From: Massilia sp. UMI-21
GTDB taxonomy: Bacteria; Pseudomonadota; Gammaproteobacteria; Burkholderiales; Burkholderiaceae_D
Reading direction: 5' to 3'
DNA: 64,000 nucleotides
Assembly (NCBI GenBank): GCA_015277795.1
Contig: CP063848.1
Location: 3,968,001 to 4,032,000 of the forward strand
Position 1 is the first letter of the stretch; each line of letters starts with the position of its first letter. This document shows positions 7,596-16,826 of the stretch, in pieces. The translations under genes and the position numbers were made by a program. The notes beneath the pieces were generated by a model. It was not told where the DNA came from, did not search any database, and saw nothing but the letters and a program-made list of their open reading frames with translations.

Positions 7596-9857
7596 TTACA
7601 CCCGCAGCGGCATCTTGTCGATCAGCTTGTCCAGCGTGATCGGATACTCGCGCACCCGCACGCCGGTCGCGTTGTACACCGCGTTGGCGATCGCCGCCGC
7701 CACCCCGCAGATACCCAGCTCGGCAATGCCTTTCGCCTTCATCGGCGAAGACACCGGATCGGTCTCGTCCAGGAAGATGACTTCCTGGTGCGGGATGTCC
7801 GCGTGCACCGGCACCTCGTAGCCCGCGAGGTCGTGGTTGACGAAATAGCCGAGCCGCTTGTCGACCGCCAGCTCTTCCATCAGCGCCGCGCCCGCCCCCA
7901 TCGTCATCGCGCCGATCACCTGGCTGCGCGCCGTCTTCGGATTCAGGATGCGTCCGGCCGCGCACACCGCCAGCATGCGGCGCAGGCGCACTTCGCAGGT
8001 CACCGCATCGACGCCGACTTCGACGAAGTGCGCGCCGAAGGTCGATAGCTGGAAGCGCTTGCCGATGTCGCCGTACTCGATCAGGTCCTCGGCCACCAGT
8101 TCGCGCTCGCCCACCGCCTCGGCCAGCGGCATACTGCTGCTGCCCGCCTTGACCAGGCCATCGGCGAAGATCGCGCGTTCAGGATCGAAGCCGGCCTGGC
8201 GCGCCACCGCCTCGCGCAGCTTCACGCAGGCCGCGTACACGCCCGCCGTCGAGTTGTTGCCGCCCCACTGGCCGCCCGAGCCGCAAGACGCCGGGAAGCC
8301 CGAATCGCCCAGGCGCACCCGCACCTTTTCCAAGGGCACCCCCATCATCTCGCTGGCCGTCTGCGCGATGATGGTGTAGCTGCCGGTGCCGATGTCGGTC
8401 ATGTCGGTTTCCACCGTCAGGATGCCGCGCCGGTCGAGGCGCACCCGTGCGGCCGACTTCATCTGCAGGCTGTCGCGGAAAGCGGCGGCCATGCCCATGC
8501 CGACCAGCCAGCGGCCGTCGCGCACGGCGCCGGGCTTGGCCGCCCGGCGCTCCCAGCCGAAGCGCTCGGCCCCTACCTGCAGGCACTGGACGAACTGGCG
8601 TTTGGAGAACGGCGGATGCGGATTGTGGCGCGACTTCTCCTCGGATTTCTTCGATTGCGGGTCGGAGGAACCCGGCTTTTCGGGGTTGTCAGGCACCACC
8701 TGGGTATCGTTCAGGATGCGGAACCGGACCGGGTCCATGCCGAGCTTCTCGGCCATCTCGTCCATCGCGATCTCGAGCGCCGCCATGCCCGGCGCTTCGC
8801 CCGGCGCGCGCATCGCGTTCGATTCCGGCAGGTCCATCGCCGCCACCTTGTTGGCGGTCATGCGGTGCTCGCCGGCGTACAGCGAGCGGGTCTGGGTGGC
8901 GGCATTTTCCGGCGAGCCATCGGGCAGGTTGCCGGACCAGGCTTCGTGGGCGATGGCCGTGATCTTGCCCTCGCGCGTGCTGCCGATGCGGATGCGCTGC
9001 AGGGTGGCCGAGCGGTGCGTGGTGTTGTTGGGGATCAGCGCGCGCTGCAGGCTGACCCGCACCGGGCGCCGCGCCGCGCGCGCGCCCAGCGCCGCCAGCA
9101 CCACGTCGGCGCGCAGGAACAGCTTGGAGCCGAAGCCGCCGCCGATATAGGGCGACAGCACGCGCACCTTGTCCTTCGGGATGCCAAGGGTCTTGGCCAG
9201 GTCGCCCTTGGCCCAGGCGATCATCTGGTTCGAGGTCCAGACCGTGAGCTGGTCGCCGTCCCATGCCGCGATGCTGGCGTGCGGCTCCATCATCGAATGC
9301 GATTCGTGCGCGGTGTGGTATTCGGCGTCGAGTTTCACCGGGCTCGACGCAAACGCGCCGGTGAAGTTGCCGACCTTGGATTCGGCCGCCTCGCCCTTCG
9401 GCGCGGTGGCCTTGTTGCGCACCGCGCTCAGGTCGAAGGCGCCCTTGTCGCGTTCGTACTTGATCGTTACCCGTGAGGCCGCGTCGCGCGCCTGCTCGAA
9501 GGTCTCGGCCACCACCAGCGCCACCGCCTGGTGGTAGTGCTGGATGCGCGGGCCGCCGAGCAGCATCGCGGTATTGAAGTTGCCCTTGGCGAGCTTGCCG
9601 GCATTCTGGGCGGTGACGATGGCGATCACGCCCGGCGCGGCCTTGGCCGCCGCCAGGTCCATCGAGACGATGCGCCCGGTGGGAATCGCGGAGCCGATCA
9701 CGTAGCCATGGGCCTGGTTGGGCACCACGTCGTGGCGGTCCATCGCATACGGCGCGGTGCCGGTGGTCTTGAGCGGGCCGTCGATGCGTTCGAGCGGCTG
9801 GCCCACGACCTTGAGCTGGTCGATGGGGTTGGTAGTTGCTGGTTCGTTGAATTTCAT
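7596..9857 (-). CDS. paoC: Molybdopterin-binding large subunit, aldehyde oxidoreductase (PaoC-like)
   Basis: A 753-residue xanthine-oxidase-family catalytic subunit. The N-terminal part has the aldehyde oxidase a/b hammerhead fold (VGQPLERIDGPLKTTGTAPYA), followed by molybdopterin-contact segments (GGGFGSK; RAPGEAPGM; GSGGQWGG), and near the C-terminus KGIAELGICGVAAAIANAV, where Glu is the expected catalytic base. The length fits PaoC/YagR. The family oxidises aldehydes or N-heterocycles with Mo-MCD/MPT. A Lys/Ser/Glu-rich insertion (about 395-420, with KKSEEKSRHNPHPPF) is unusual. It sits 15 bp after the FAD subunit. No PaoD/XdhC-type maturation gene is nearby. Confidence 0.9.
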   Translation of the reverse strand: MKFNEPATTNPIDQLKVVGQPLERIDGPLKTTGTAPYAMDRHDVVPNQAHGYVIGSAIPTGRIVSMDLAAAKAAPGVIAIVTAQNAGKLAKGNFNTAMLLGGPRIQHYHQAVALVVAETFEQARDAASRVTIKYERDKGAFDLSAVRNKATAPKGEAAESKVGNFTGAFASSPVKLDAEYHTAHESHSMMEPHASIAAWDGDQLTVWTSNQMIAWAKGDLAKTLGIPKDKVRVLSPYIGGGFGSKLFLRADVVLAALGARAARRPVRVSLQRALIPNNTTHRSATLQRIRIGSTREGKITAIAHEAWSGNLPDGSPENAATQTRSLYAGEHRMTANKVAAMDLPESNAMRAPGEAPGMAALEIAMDEMAEKLGMDPVRFRILNDTQVVPDNPEKPGSSDPQSKKSEEKSRHNPHPPFSKRQFVQCLQVGAERFGWERRAAKPGAVRDGRWLVGMGMAAAFRDSLQMKSAARVRLDRRGILTVETDMTDIGTGSYTIIAQTASEMMGVPLEKVRVRLGDSGFPASCGSGGQWGGNNSTAGVYAACVKLREAVARQAGFDPERAIFADGLVKAGSSSMPLAEAVGERELVAEDLIEYGDIGKRFQLSTFGAHFVEVGVDAVTCEVRLRRMLAVCAAGRILNPKTARSQVIGAMTMGAGAALMEELAVDKRLGYFVNHDLAGYEVPVHADIPHQEVIFLDETDPVSSPMKAKGIAELGICGVAAAIANAVYNATGVRVREYPITLDKLIDKMPLRV

Positions 9858-9872
9858 GGCATGCCCTTCTGC

Positions 9873-10838
9873 TTATGCTTTGGCGCCGGCCGCCTTGGCG
9901 TCGGCAATGGCGGCGGCGAGCGTGCGCGCGACCAGCGGCAGCTTGAATGCGTTCTCGTCGGTGGTGCGGGCGCCCTGCAGCAGCGTGCCGGCCACGGCCT
10001 CGCCCCCGCGCGGGAACGCGGCGTCGGCCGCCTCGACGCGCCAGGGCTTGTGGGCGACGCCGCCCAGCGCCGCCCGGCCGCTGCCGTCCGGCTGGATGAC
10101 GGTGGCCACCGACACCAGCGCGAAGGCGTACGAAGCGCGGTCGCGCACTTTGCGGTAGCCCTGCATTCCGCCGATGGGCCGCGGCAGCGTCACCGCGGTG
10201 ATCAGCTCACCCGGTTTCAGGTTGTGCTCGATGTGCGGCGTGTTGCCCGGCAGGCGATGGAAGTCGGCGATCGGGATCACCCGCGTCGCGCCGCCGGGGG
10301 CGACGGTCTCGACCTGGGCATCGAGCACGCGCATGGCCACCGCCATGTCGCTCGGGTGGGTCGCGATGCAGGCCTCGCTCTGGCCGACGATGGCGTGCAG
10401 GCGGGTGAAGCCGCCGATGGCGCTGCAGCCGCTGCCCGGTTTGCGCTTGTTGCAGGGGACGTTGGTGTCGTAAAAATAGGGGCAGCGGGTGCGCTGCAGC
10501 AGGTTGCCGGCGGTGGTGGCCTGGTTGCGCAACTGGCCCGAGGCGCCGGCCACCAGCGCGCGCGTGAGCACGCCGTAGTCGCGCCGCACGCGCAGGTCGG
10601 CCGCCAGGTCGGCGTTGCGCACCAGGGCGCCGATGCGCAGGCCGCCGTCCTGGGTCGGCTCGATGCGGTCGAGGGCGAGCTCGTTGACGTCGATCAGGTG
10701 GGACGGTGTTTCGATCTGGAGCTTCATCAGGTCCAGCAGGTTGGTGCCGCCCGCGATGAAGCGCGCCTCCGGATGGCGCGCCGCGGCGTCCGCGGCTTCC
10801 TGCGGGGTCCTTGCGCGTTCGTAGGTAAAGGCTTTCAT
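9873..10838 (-). CDS. paoB: FAD-binding subunit, aldehyde oxidoreductase (PaoB-like)
   Basis: A 321-residue subunit of the xanthine dehydrogenase FAD-binding fold. It opens MKAFTYERA and shows the FAD pyrophosphate loop [15 protein letters not shown], then [20 protein letters not shown], whose downstream Cys-rich piece ([20 protein letters not shown]) matches the extra [4Fe-4S] region found in PaoB. It passes electrons from the 2Fe-2S subunit to FAD. Its ATG overlaps the 2Fe-2S gene stop by 4 bp (ATGA), showing coupled translation. Confidence 0.9.
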   Translation of the reverse strand: MKAFTYERARTPQEAADAAARHPEARFIAGGTNLLDLMKLQIETPSHLIDVNELALDRIEPTQDGGLRIGALVRNADLAADLRVRRDYGVLTRALVAGASGQLRNQATTAGNLLQRTRCPYFYDTNVPCNKRKPGSGCSAIGGFTRLHAIVGQSEACIATHPSDMAVAMRVLDAQVETVAPGGATRVIPIADFHRLPGNTPHIEHNLKPGELITAVTLPRPIGGMQGYRKVRDRASYAFALVSVATVIQPDGSGRAALGGVAHKPWRVEAADAAFPRGGEAVAGTLLQGARTTDENAFKLPLVARTLAAAIADAKAAGAKA

Positions 10839-11503
10839 GGCTTGGCCCCCGCGGCGCCTGGAACGCCTGCCACTTCGGCAATCGCCTCCTGGATGTTCGA
10901 ATAGGCGCCACAGCGGCACAGGTTGCCGCTCATGCGCTCGCGCAATTCCATGTCGGTCGCCGGCGGCGGCGCGTTCAGGTCGCTTGTCACGTGGCTGGGC
11001 GCCCCTGCGCGCAGCTCTTCCAGCATGCCGACGGCAGAACAGATCTGCCCCGGGGTGCAGAAGCCGCACTGGAAGCCGTCATGCTTGACGAAGGCGCGCT
11101 GCAGCGGATGCAGGTTGGTCGGGGTGCCGAGGCCTTCGATGGTGGTGATCTCATGGCCTTCCTGCATCACGGCCAGGTTCAGGCAGGAGGTGACGCGGCG
11201 GCCGTCGATGAGGACCGTGCAGGCGCCGCACTGGCCCTGGTCGCAGCCCTTCTTGCTGCCGGTGAGCTGCAGGCGGTCGCGCAGCGCGTCCAGCAGCGTG
11301 GTGCGCGGATCGACCATCAGCTGGTGTTCGATGCCGTTGACCTTCAGGCGGATGCTCATGGTGGTGGGCGTGGTGGCGGCGGCCGGCTGGGCGGCGGGGG
11401 CAGCCACTGCGGGCGCCGCCACGTGCGAGGCCACGGCGACACCGCCGACGGCGACCGTGGACGCCCTCAGCAGCTGCCGCCGGTGTGGATCGAAGTCGGG
11501 CAT
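10835..11503 (-). CDS. paoA: 2Fe-2S subunit with Tat signal (PaoA-like)
   Basis: A 222-residue iron-sulfur subunit. The N-terminus [11 protein letters not shown] followed by an Ala/Val-rich helix is a twin-arginine signal, so the folded complex is probably exported. The plant-ferredoxin-type cluster is formed by [14 protein letters not shown] and a later Cys; the second cluster by CGFCTPGQ and NLCRCGAY. The ATG at 11503 is preceded by AAGGAAG; an upstream in-frame ATG at 11530 would hide the Tat motif behind nine extra residues. It is the first gene of the three-gene unit. Confidence 0.92.
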   Translation of the reverse strand: MPDFDPHRRQLLRASTVAVGGVAVASHVAAPAVAAPAAQPAAATTPTTMSIRLKVNGIEHQLMVDPRTTLLDALRDRLQLTGSKKGCDQGQCGACTVLIDGRRVTSCLNLAVMQEGHEITTIEGLGTPTNLHPLQRAFVKHDGFQCGFCTPGQICSAVGMLEELRAGAPSHVTSDLNAPPPATDMELRERMSGNLCRCGAYSNIQEAIAEVAGVPGAAGAKP

Positions 11504-11781
11504 CGTTCTTCCTTTCTTGGGCAATGGCAATAGTGGGCCGGCGACGCAGGCCTCACTCGACTGAGCCGTCCCGATTTGACGAAAACGCGCACGGCCGAAG
11601 CCAAGAAGATAGCGCTTTTTGCATTTTGACGGCGTGCAGTTCGCTTGCGCGCCGTCCTGGAGACGACAGGCGGGTGCGCAGGGCGTTTTTATTGTGAAAA
11701 ATGCAATGCCTGGCGAAGCGGATGCATGGATGCCAGGCAGGTGTCGGTCGCCGCGGTACTGCTCGTGGGCGCGGCGCGGAT

Positions 11782-12111
11782 CTACCTGCCGGTGCTTTTC
11801 TTCGGCTTGGGCAGCGGCATCAGCGCCGCGGTGTCTTCGAGCAGGCGGCGCAGGGCGTCGGGCTCGTCGAGCAGTTGGTCCGCAATCGGATAGTCCTTGG
11901 CGCCCGGATAGGGCGGGCCCTGGGGCAGCTCGGGTGCGAGCGTGCGCACGGCCTGGGAGGGCTTGATGTAGAGGCTGTTGTCGCAGGCAAAGGCGACCAC
12001 CTTGCCGTCCAGGTAGAGGGCGTATTCGCCGAACATCTTCTTGTGCGTCAGCCGGCTGCCCAGCCCGGCGACTTCCGTCACGTAGTCGACGAAGCTTCGT
12101 TCGGTACCCAT
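11782..12111 (-). CDS. TfoX N-terminal domain protein
   Basis: A 109-residue protein of the TfoX/Sxy N-terminal family: FVDYVTEVAGLGSRLTHKKMFGEYALYLDGKVVAFACDNSLYIKPS is spread over residues 6-51 and fits the signature (HKKMFGEYALY, DGKVVA, LYIKP). Only the N-terminal domain is present, as in stand-alone relatives whose link to competence is unproven. The ATG at 12111 follows AAGGAGGG closely; a GTG at 12135 is a longer alternative. It is divergent from the secreted hypothetical gene at 12237. Confidence 0.87.
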   Translation of the reverse strand: MGTERSFVDYVTEVAGLGSRLTHKKMFGEYALYLDGKVVAFACDNSLYIKPSQAVRTLAPELPQGPPYPGAKDYPIADQLLDEPDALRRLLEDTAALMPLPKPKKSTGR

Positions 12112-12236
12112 CCGCCCTCCTTCCCGATCATGCACGTTATCCCGTGTTCATAATAATGCAAGCCTTCATGCAGGCCTAAGTTTCGGGGCCGGGCTTCGGG
12201 TAGAGTCGGCCCCTCACCCACTCTGCCATATCGACG

Positions 12237-12620
12237 ATGAAAGCCTGGCTCCTGCGCATCTTCCTGCCCCTGGCGGCCTGCCAGCCATTTGACGCGCACG
12301 CCGATGCGCCGGCGGCGACGCCGCCAGCCGCTGCACGGCCGAGCGACGAAGCGATCCGGGCCGCGGTGCGCCAGATCCTCGACGAGATGCCGCAGCAAGC
12401 CATGCCGGCGGGCGGCACGGTCCTGAGCGGCGGCGCCTACAAGGAGTTCGCACGCACGTTTTCGGAAGCCGGGAAGCCCCACTGCATGGGGCCGGACGCC
12501 CTCAGGCACCAGCCGCCCGGGTTCAGCACCAGGACCTGGAATGTCGGCTTCGGCGGCCTGTTCGCCCTGCCTTTCTGGGGCGCGGCGATCGTGCGCGGCA
12601 AGTGCAATTGGAACCGCTGA
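12237..12620 (+). CDS. Secreted hypothetical protein
   Basis: A 127-residue product starting MKAWLLRIFLPLAACQPFDAHA, a signal peptide with LAAC that could also be a lipobox (cleavage before C15). The mature part is Ala/Pro-rich, then has a helix (SDEAIRAAVRQILDEM) and a Gly/Trp-rich tail with NVGFGGLFALPFWG and a final Cys. No family recognised. Its last 98 bp overlap the remnant GFA reading frame on the opposite strand. Confidence 0.5.
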   Translation: MKAWLLRIFLPLAACQPFDAHADAPAATPPAAARPSDEAIRAAVRQILDEMPQQAMPAGGTVLSGGAYKEFARTFSEAGKPHCMGPDALRHQPPGFSTRTWNVGFGGLFALPFWGAAIVRGKCNWNR

Positions 12621-12846
12621 AGCGGTCGCTGCGCCTGGCGGCCCCGGACACGAGGACGAGCACGCTGCGAATGCCCGACAGCCGCACCGAGGCGACGATG
12701 GCGCCCTTGCGCCGGCAGGTCGAGCAGTCGCAGCGGCGTGGGTGTGCGATACCGTTCGGCAGGCGCAATTCCAGTTCCACCGCACCGCAATGGCAGCCCG
12801 CCCGATGCCGGGAACCGATGACGGTCGGACCGACCTGCTTGGTCAT
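12523..12846 (-). pseudogene. GFA-family (glutathione-dependent formaldehyde-activating-like) gene, 3' half lost
   Basis: The first half is a clear GFA domain: AGCHCGAVELELRLPNG followed by RRCDCSTCRRKGAIVASV, giving the first zinc-binding Cys set. A strong AAGGAGAGG precedes the ATG at 12846. From about residue 60 the protein should run through a strand and then the second CxxCG zinc motif; instead it becomes Arg/Ser-rich sequence that is antisense to the gene at 12237. No other frame restores the missing half. A 3' deletion or replacement is the likely history; the short ORF may still be translated. Confidence 0.62.
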
Positions 12847-13068
12847 TGCCCCTCTCCTTTCGCGTACGCCGAGGTTCACATGGCATACACCCGCCTGGCG
12901 GCAAAACGCCCATTTTGTCGCGCGACCGCCCGGCCGATCTGCTCAGGTTCATGATTCTTTGCCTGATCCACGCCGGATCGATTGACCGTGATGTGCGCGC
13001 ATGCGGATACTGCAGCTTGCCACGCCCGGCCCCACCTGCCGGAGTTCCCGTCGACCTGCCCTTCGCCC

Positions 13069-14130
13069 ATGGACAAACTGCTGCGCCGCCTCCTTCCCGT
13101 TTTGCTGTTCGCCGGCGCGCATGCCGCCGTGCAGGCCGCCCCGCAGGTGGCGCCCGCCGCGCCGGAGCGCGGCCGGATCGCCGCCAAGCCGCTGTTCCGC
13201 GACCCGGTCTTCGACGGCGCCGCCGACCCCGTCATCGTGCGCAACGCCGCGCGCGGCAGCTGGTGGATGTTCTACACCAACCGCCGCGCCAACGCGAAGG
13301 CGCTCACCGGGGTTGCCTGGGTCCACGGCACCAACATCGGCATCGCCGAATCGCGCGACGAGGGGGCCAGCTGGACCTACCTCGGCACCGCCGACATCGC
13401 ACTGCCGGCGGCGCTGGGCGGATCGGAGGCCACGCACTGGGCGCCCGACGTGCTGCGCGCCGACGACGGCACGTATCACATGTTCCTGACCGTGGTGCCG
13501 GGCGTGTTCACCGACTGGAACCACCCGCGCCACATCGTCCACCTCACCAGCACCGACTTGCGCAGCTGGGGCAATGCGCGCGCCATCCGGCTCGCCTCGG
13601 ACCGCGTCATCGATGCCGCCGTGGCCCGCCTGCCCGGCGGCGGCTGGCGCATGTGGTACAACAACGAGCGCGATCACAAGTCGATCCACTACGCCGACAG
13701 TCCGGACCTGAACGACTGGATAGAGGGCGGCAAGGTGGTGGCCGACCAGGCCGGCGAAGGGCCGAAGGTGTTCCAGTGGCGCGGCGCCTGGTGGATGATC
13801 ACCGACGTCTGGCGCGGCCTGGCCGTCTACCGTTCGCCGGACGCCACCAACTGGACCCGCCAGGACGGCAACCTGCTCCAGCAGCCCGGAAGCGGAACCG
13901 ATGACGGCGCCATCGGCGGGCATTGCGACGTGGTGGTGCGCGGCGACCGGGCCTGGCTGTTCTACTTCACCCATCCGGGCCGCGGCGCCGTACAAGGCGG
14001 TGCGGGCACCGGCACCGACGGCGCCGCCCAGCGCCGCAGCGTGATCCAGGTGACGGAACTGTTCCTGTCGGGCGACACGCTGCGCGTGGAGCGCGATGCG
14101 CCGACGCGCATCGCACTGGGCGGGAATTGA
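13069..14130 (+). CDS. Secreted GH43-like five-bladed beta-propeller glycosidase
   Basis: A 353-residue secreted protein: signal peptide MDKLLRRLLPVLLFAGAHA, then a GH43/GH117-type propeller. The pieces expected of this clan are DPVFDGAADPVIVR (first catalytic Asp region), THWAPDVLRADDGTYHMF, STDLRSWG, an EGPKVFQWRGAWWMI segment (general acid Glu region) and GHCDVVVRGDRAWLFYF. It probably trims arabinose-, xylose- or galactose-containing glycans in the periplasm or outside; the substrate cannot be fixed. The ATG at 13069 is chosen over 12982 because it starts the signal peptide. Confidence 0.8.
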   Translation: MDKLLRRLLPVLLFAGAHAAVQAAPQVAPAAPERGRIAAKPLFRDPVFDGAADPVIVRNAARGSWWMFYTNRRANAKALTGVAWVHGTNIGIAESRDEGASWTYLGTADIALPAALGGSEATHWAPDVLRADDGTYHMFLTVVPGVFTDWNHPRHIVHLTSTDLRSWGNARAIRLASDRVIDAAVARLPGGGWRMWYNNERDHKSIHYADSPDLNDWIEGGKVVADQAGEGPKVFQWRGAWWMITDVWRGLAVYRSPDATNWTRQDGNLLQQPGSGTDDGAIGGHCDVVVRGDRAWLFYFTHPGRGAVQGGAGTGTDGAAQRRSVIQVTELFLSGDTLRVERDAPTRIALGGN

Positions 14131-14131
14131 T

Positions 14132-14159
14132 AAAAAAAAAAGCGGGCCGAAGCCCGCTT
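14132..14159 (-). terminator. Intrinsic terminator of gltA
   Basis: AAGCGGGC and GCCCGCTT form a perfect 8-bp stem with loop CGAA; on the minus strand it is followed by about nine U residues. It starts 21 bp after the gltA stop and lies directly beyond the convergent GH43-like gene, which probably shares it. Confidence 0.93.
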
Positions 14160-14180
14160 CCTGATGATGCTACGCTGCGA

Positions 14181-15482
14181 TCAGCGCTTGTCCATCGGCG
14201 GCACGTCGCGTACCTCCGAACCGACGAACAGCTGGCGCGGACGGCCGATCTTCTGTTCCGGGTCGGCGATCATTTCGTTCCACTGGGCGATCCAGCCGAT
14301 GGTACGGGCCATCGCGAAGATGCCGGTGAACAGCGAGACCGGGATGCCCAGGGCCGACTGCACGATGCCCGAGTAGAAGTCGACGTTCGGGTACAGCTTG
14401 CGCGACACGAAGTAGTCGTCTTCCAGCGCAATCTTTTCCAGTTCCATCGCCAGCTTGAACAGCGGGTCGTCCTGCAGGCCCAGTTCTTCCAGCACTTCGT
14501 GGCAGGTTTCGCGCATCAGCTTGGCGCGCGGGTCGAAGTTCTTGTACACGCGGTGACCGAAGCCCATCAGCTTCACGCCCGAGTTCTTGTCCTTGACCTT
14601 CTCGATGAAGGCCGGGATGTTCTCGACCGAGCCGATTTCCTTCAGCATGGTCAGTGCGGCTTCGTTGGCGCCGCCGTGGGCCGGGCCCCACAGGCAGGCG
14701 ATACCGGCAGCGATACAGGCGAACGGGTTGGCGCCCGACGAACCGGCCAGGCGGACGGTCGAGGTCGATGCGTTCTGCTCGTGGTCGGCGTGCAGGATCA
14801 GGATGCGGTCCAGGGCGCGCACCAGCACGTCGTTGACCTTGTACTCTTCGCACGGGTTGGCGAACATCATGTACATGAAGTTGGCGCTGTACGACAGATC
14901 GTTGCGCGGGTACATGAAAGGCTGGCCGACCGAGTATTTGTAGGCCATCGCGACCAGGGTCGGCAGCTTGGCGATCAGGCGGATCGCCGAGATCTCGCGC
15001 TGCTTGGCGTCGTTGATGTCCAGCGAGTCGTGGTAGAACGAGGCCAGCGCGCCGACGGTGCCGACCAGCACCGACATCGGGTGCGCGTCGCGGCGGAAGC
15101 CGCGGAAGAAGAAGTTCATCTGCTCGTGGATCATCGTGTGCTTGGTCACGGTGTCGTCGAACTTTTTCTTCTGCTCGGCGTTCGGCAGTTCGCCGTTCAG
15201 CAGCAGGTAGCAGGATTCCAGGAAGTCGCAGTTGACGGCCAGCTGCTCGATCGGGTAGCCGCGGTACAGCAGCTCGCCCTTGTCGCCATCGATGTAGGTG
15301 ATGGCCGACTGGCAGGCGGCGGTCGACATGAAGCCCGGGTCGTAGGTGAACTTGCCGGTCTGGCCGTACAGCTTGCGGATGTCGATGACGTCCGGGCCGA
15401 TGGTGCCCTTGTAGATCGGCATGTCGACCGACGGGCTGCCGTCGGAGAACGACAGGGTGGCTTTGGTATCAGAGATATTCAT
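14181..15482 (-). CDS. gltA: Citrate synthase
   Basis: A 433-residue type II (hexameric, Gram-negative) citrate synthase, first enzyme of the TCA cycle. Catalytic residues are visible: HADHEQNAS and GPAHGGANE (two His), [13 protein letters not shown] and NVDFYSG (Asp). The N-terminal beta-domain characteristic of NADH-sensitive type II enzymes is present ([19 protein letters not shown]). It is the last gene of the sdhCDAB-sdhE-gltA unit, 74 bp after sdhE, and ends at a strong terminator. Confidence 0.98.
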   Translation of the reverse strand: MNISDTKATLSFSDGSPSVDMPIYKGTIGPDVIDIRKLYGQTGKFTYDPGFMSTAACQSAITYIDGDKGELLYRGYPIEQLAVNCDFLESCYLLLNGELPNAEQKKKFDDTVTKHTMIHEQMNFFFRGFRRDAHPMSVLVGTVGALASFYHDSLDINDAKQREISAIRLIAKLPTLVAMAYKYSVGQPFMYPRNDLSYSANFMYMMFANPCEEYKVNDVLVRALDRILILHADHEQNASTSTVRLAGSSGANPFACIAAGIACLWGPAHGGANEAALTMLKEIGSVENIPAFIEKVKDKNSGVKLMGFGHRVYKNFDPRAKLMRETCHEVLEELGLQDDPLFKLAMELEKIALEDDYFVSRKLYPNVDFYSGIVQSALGIPVSLFTGIFAMARTIGWIAQWNEMIADPEQKIGRPRQLFVGSEVRDVPPMDKR

Positions 15483-15556
15483 GGCACTTCCTTCTTGTGG
15501 GAGTGGATCTTAAAAACAAAAAACGAAAACGCGTGCTGCAGCCGAACCGGGACGGA

Positions 15557-15823
15557 CTACGCCTGGCGCAGGCGCGCCAGCAGGGCGCGCACGTGCGGCT
15601 GGTCGACCTCGCCTTCAGGCTCGGTCCGGCCCAGCAGCAGGTCCATCAGCGGGTTGTCCGCCAGGTCCAGCAAGCGGGTCAGCGCATCGACTTCCTCGTC
15701 GCTCAATTCGCCTTCATGCGCATCGAGAAAGCGCGTGAGGATCAAATCGTTCTCGAGCAGGCCGCGGCGCGCGCGCCAGCGCAGGCGGGCACGGTTGGCG
15801 GGGTCGGATTGATGCGTTTTCAC
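15557..15823 (-). CDS. sdhE: FAD assembly factor SdhE
   Basis: An 88-residue member of the SdhE/YgfY/Sdh5 family that helps covalent flavinylation of SdhA. The diagnostic RGLLENDLIL (RGxxE with the essential Gly and Glu) is at residues 20-29, followed by FLDAHEGELSDEEVDALTRLLDLADNPLMDLLLGR. The start is GTG with a weak ribosome site. It sits between sdhB and gltA, separated from sdhB by 229 bp that hold two strong palindromic structures. Confidence 0.95.
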   Translation of the reverse strand: MKTHQSDPANRARLRWRARRGLLENDLILTRFLDAHEGELSDEEVDALTRLLDLADNPLMDLLLGRTEPEGEVDQPHVRALLARLRQA

Positions 15824-15893
15824 TAGAGTCCGTTATTGGGTCAACATCATACTCCGCATGCCCGGAATAGGCAGTACGGTACTTTTACTGTAT

Positions 15894-15923
15894 TTGCGGC
15901 ATCTTTATCAGGGGATGCCGCAA
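15894..15923. repeat. 10-bp stem hairpin between sdhB and sdhE
   Basis: TTGCGGCATC and GATGCCGCAA are perfect complements around a 10-nt loop. No T tract follows on the minus strand, so a plain terminator is unlikely; it may modulate the sdhB-sdhE mRNA together with the element at 15950-16026. Confidence 0.7.
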
Positions 15924-15949
15924 TTTGTCGCAATATGCATGCGACGGTT

Positions 15950-16026
15950 GAACGCGCGGTCGGCGGAGCCGACCACCCTACGAGCATCGCGACCGTAGGG
16001 TCCACGGCTTTGCCGTGCGCGCGTTC
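15950..16026. repeat. 77-bp cloverleaf-like palindromic repeat (REP type)
   Basis: GAACGCGC at the left end pairs with GCGCGTTC at the right end. Inside are a GTCGGC-GGA-GCCGAC hairpin, a CCCTACG / CGTAGGG stem with an 11-nt loop, and a CACGGC-TTT-GCCGTG hairpin. The result is a closing stem with three arms. It lies 26 bp after the sdhB stop, inside the sdh-gltA unit. This resembles dispersed extragenic palindromes of this bacterial group; copy number in the genome is not visible here. Confidence 0.75.
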
Positions 16027-16052
16027 ACATCACGCCTGAAACGACGCGAAGC

Positions 16053-16763
16053 TTAAATCGCGCGACGCACCAGCAGTTCCTTGATCTTGCCGATCGCCTT
16101 GTTCGGATTCAGGCCCTTCGGGCACACGTCCGTGCAATTCATGATCGAGTGGCAGCGGAACAGGCGGTACGGGTCTTCCAGGTTGTCCAGGCGCTCGTTG
16201 GTGGCTTCGTCGCGCGAGTCGGCGATGAAGCGGTAGGCCTGCAGCAGGCCGGCCGGGCCGACGAACTTGTCCGGGTTCCACCAGAACGACGGGCACGAGG
16301 TCGAGCAGCAGGCGCACAGGATGCACTCGTACAGGCCATCGAGCTCTTCGCGCTCTTCCGGGGTCTGCAGGCGCTCTTTTTCCGGCTTGATCGAGTCGTT
16401 GATCAGGTAGGGCTTGATCGAGTGGTACTGCTTGAAGAAGTTGGTCATGTCCACGATCAGGTCGCGGACCACCGGCAGGCCGGGCAGAGGACGCAGCACG
16501 ATCGGCTGCGTCAGCTCGTTCAGGTTGGTGGTGCAGGCCAGGCCATTCTTGCCGTTGATGTTCATTGCGTCCGAACCGCACACGCCTTCGCGGCAGGAGC
16601 GGCGCAGGGCCAGCGAATCGTCGACATCCGACTTGATGCGCTGCAGCGCGTCGAGCAGCATCTTGTCGGTGTCTTGTAGCTCGACGGTGACGTCTTGCAT
16701 GTAAGGCTTGGCATCCTTGTCAGGATCGTAGCGGTAGATCTTCAGTTGGACGGTGCGTGCCAT
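16053..16763 (-). CDS. sdhB: Succinate dehydrogenase iron-sulfur subunit
   Basis: A 236-residue subunit with three clusters: [2Fe-2S] from [21 protein letters not shown], seen as CREGVCGSD and the following Cys; [4Fe-4S] from [15 protein letters not shown]; and [3Fe-4S] from [17 protein letters not shown]. It carries electrons from SdhA to ubiquinone. It follows sdhA by 63 bp and is the last core subunit gene. Confidence 0.98.
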   Translation of the reverse strand: MARTVQLKIYRYDPDKDAKPYMQDVTVELQDTDKMLLDALQRIKSDVDDSLALRRSCREGVCGSDAMNINGKNGLACTTNLNELTQPIVLRPLPGLPVVRDLIVDMTNFFKQYHSIKPYLINDSIKPEKERLQTPEEREELDGLYECILCACCSTSCPSFWWNPDKFVGPAGLLQAYRFIADSRDEATNERLDNLEDPYRLFRCHSIMNCTDVCPKGLNPNKAIGKIKELLVRRAI

Positions 16764-16826
16764 GTGTTTACCTGTTGGTTTTACTTAGCTGCGTGGGCCG
16801 CGCACTCGGCGCGGCCCTGCACGAAA

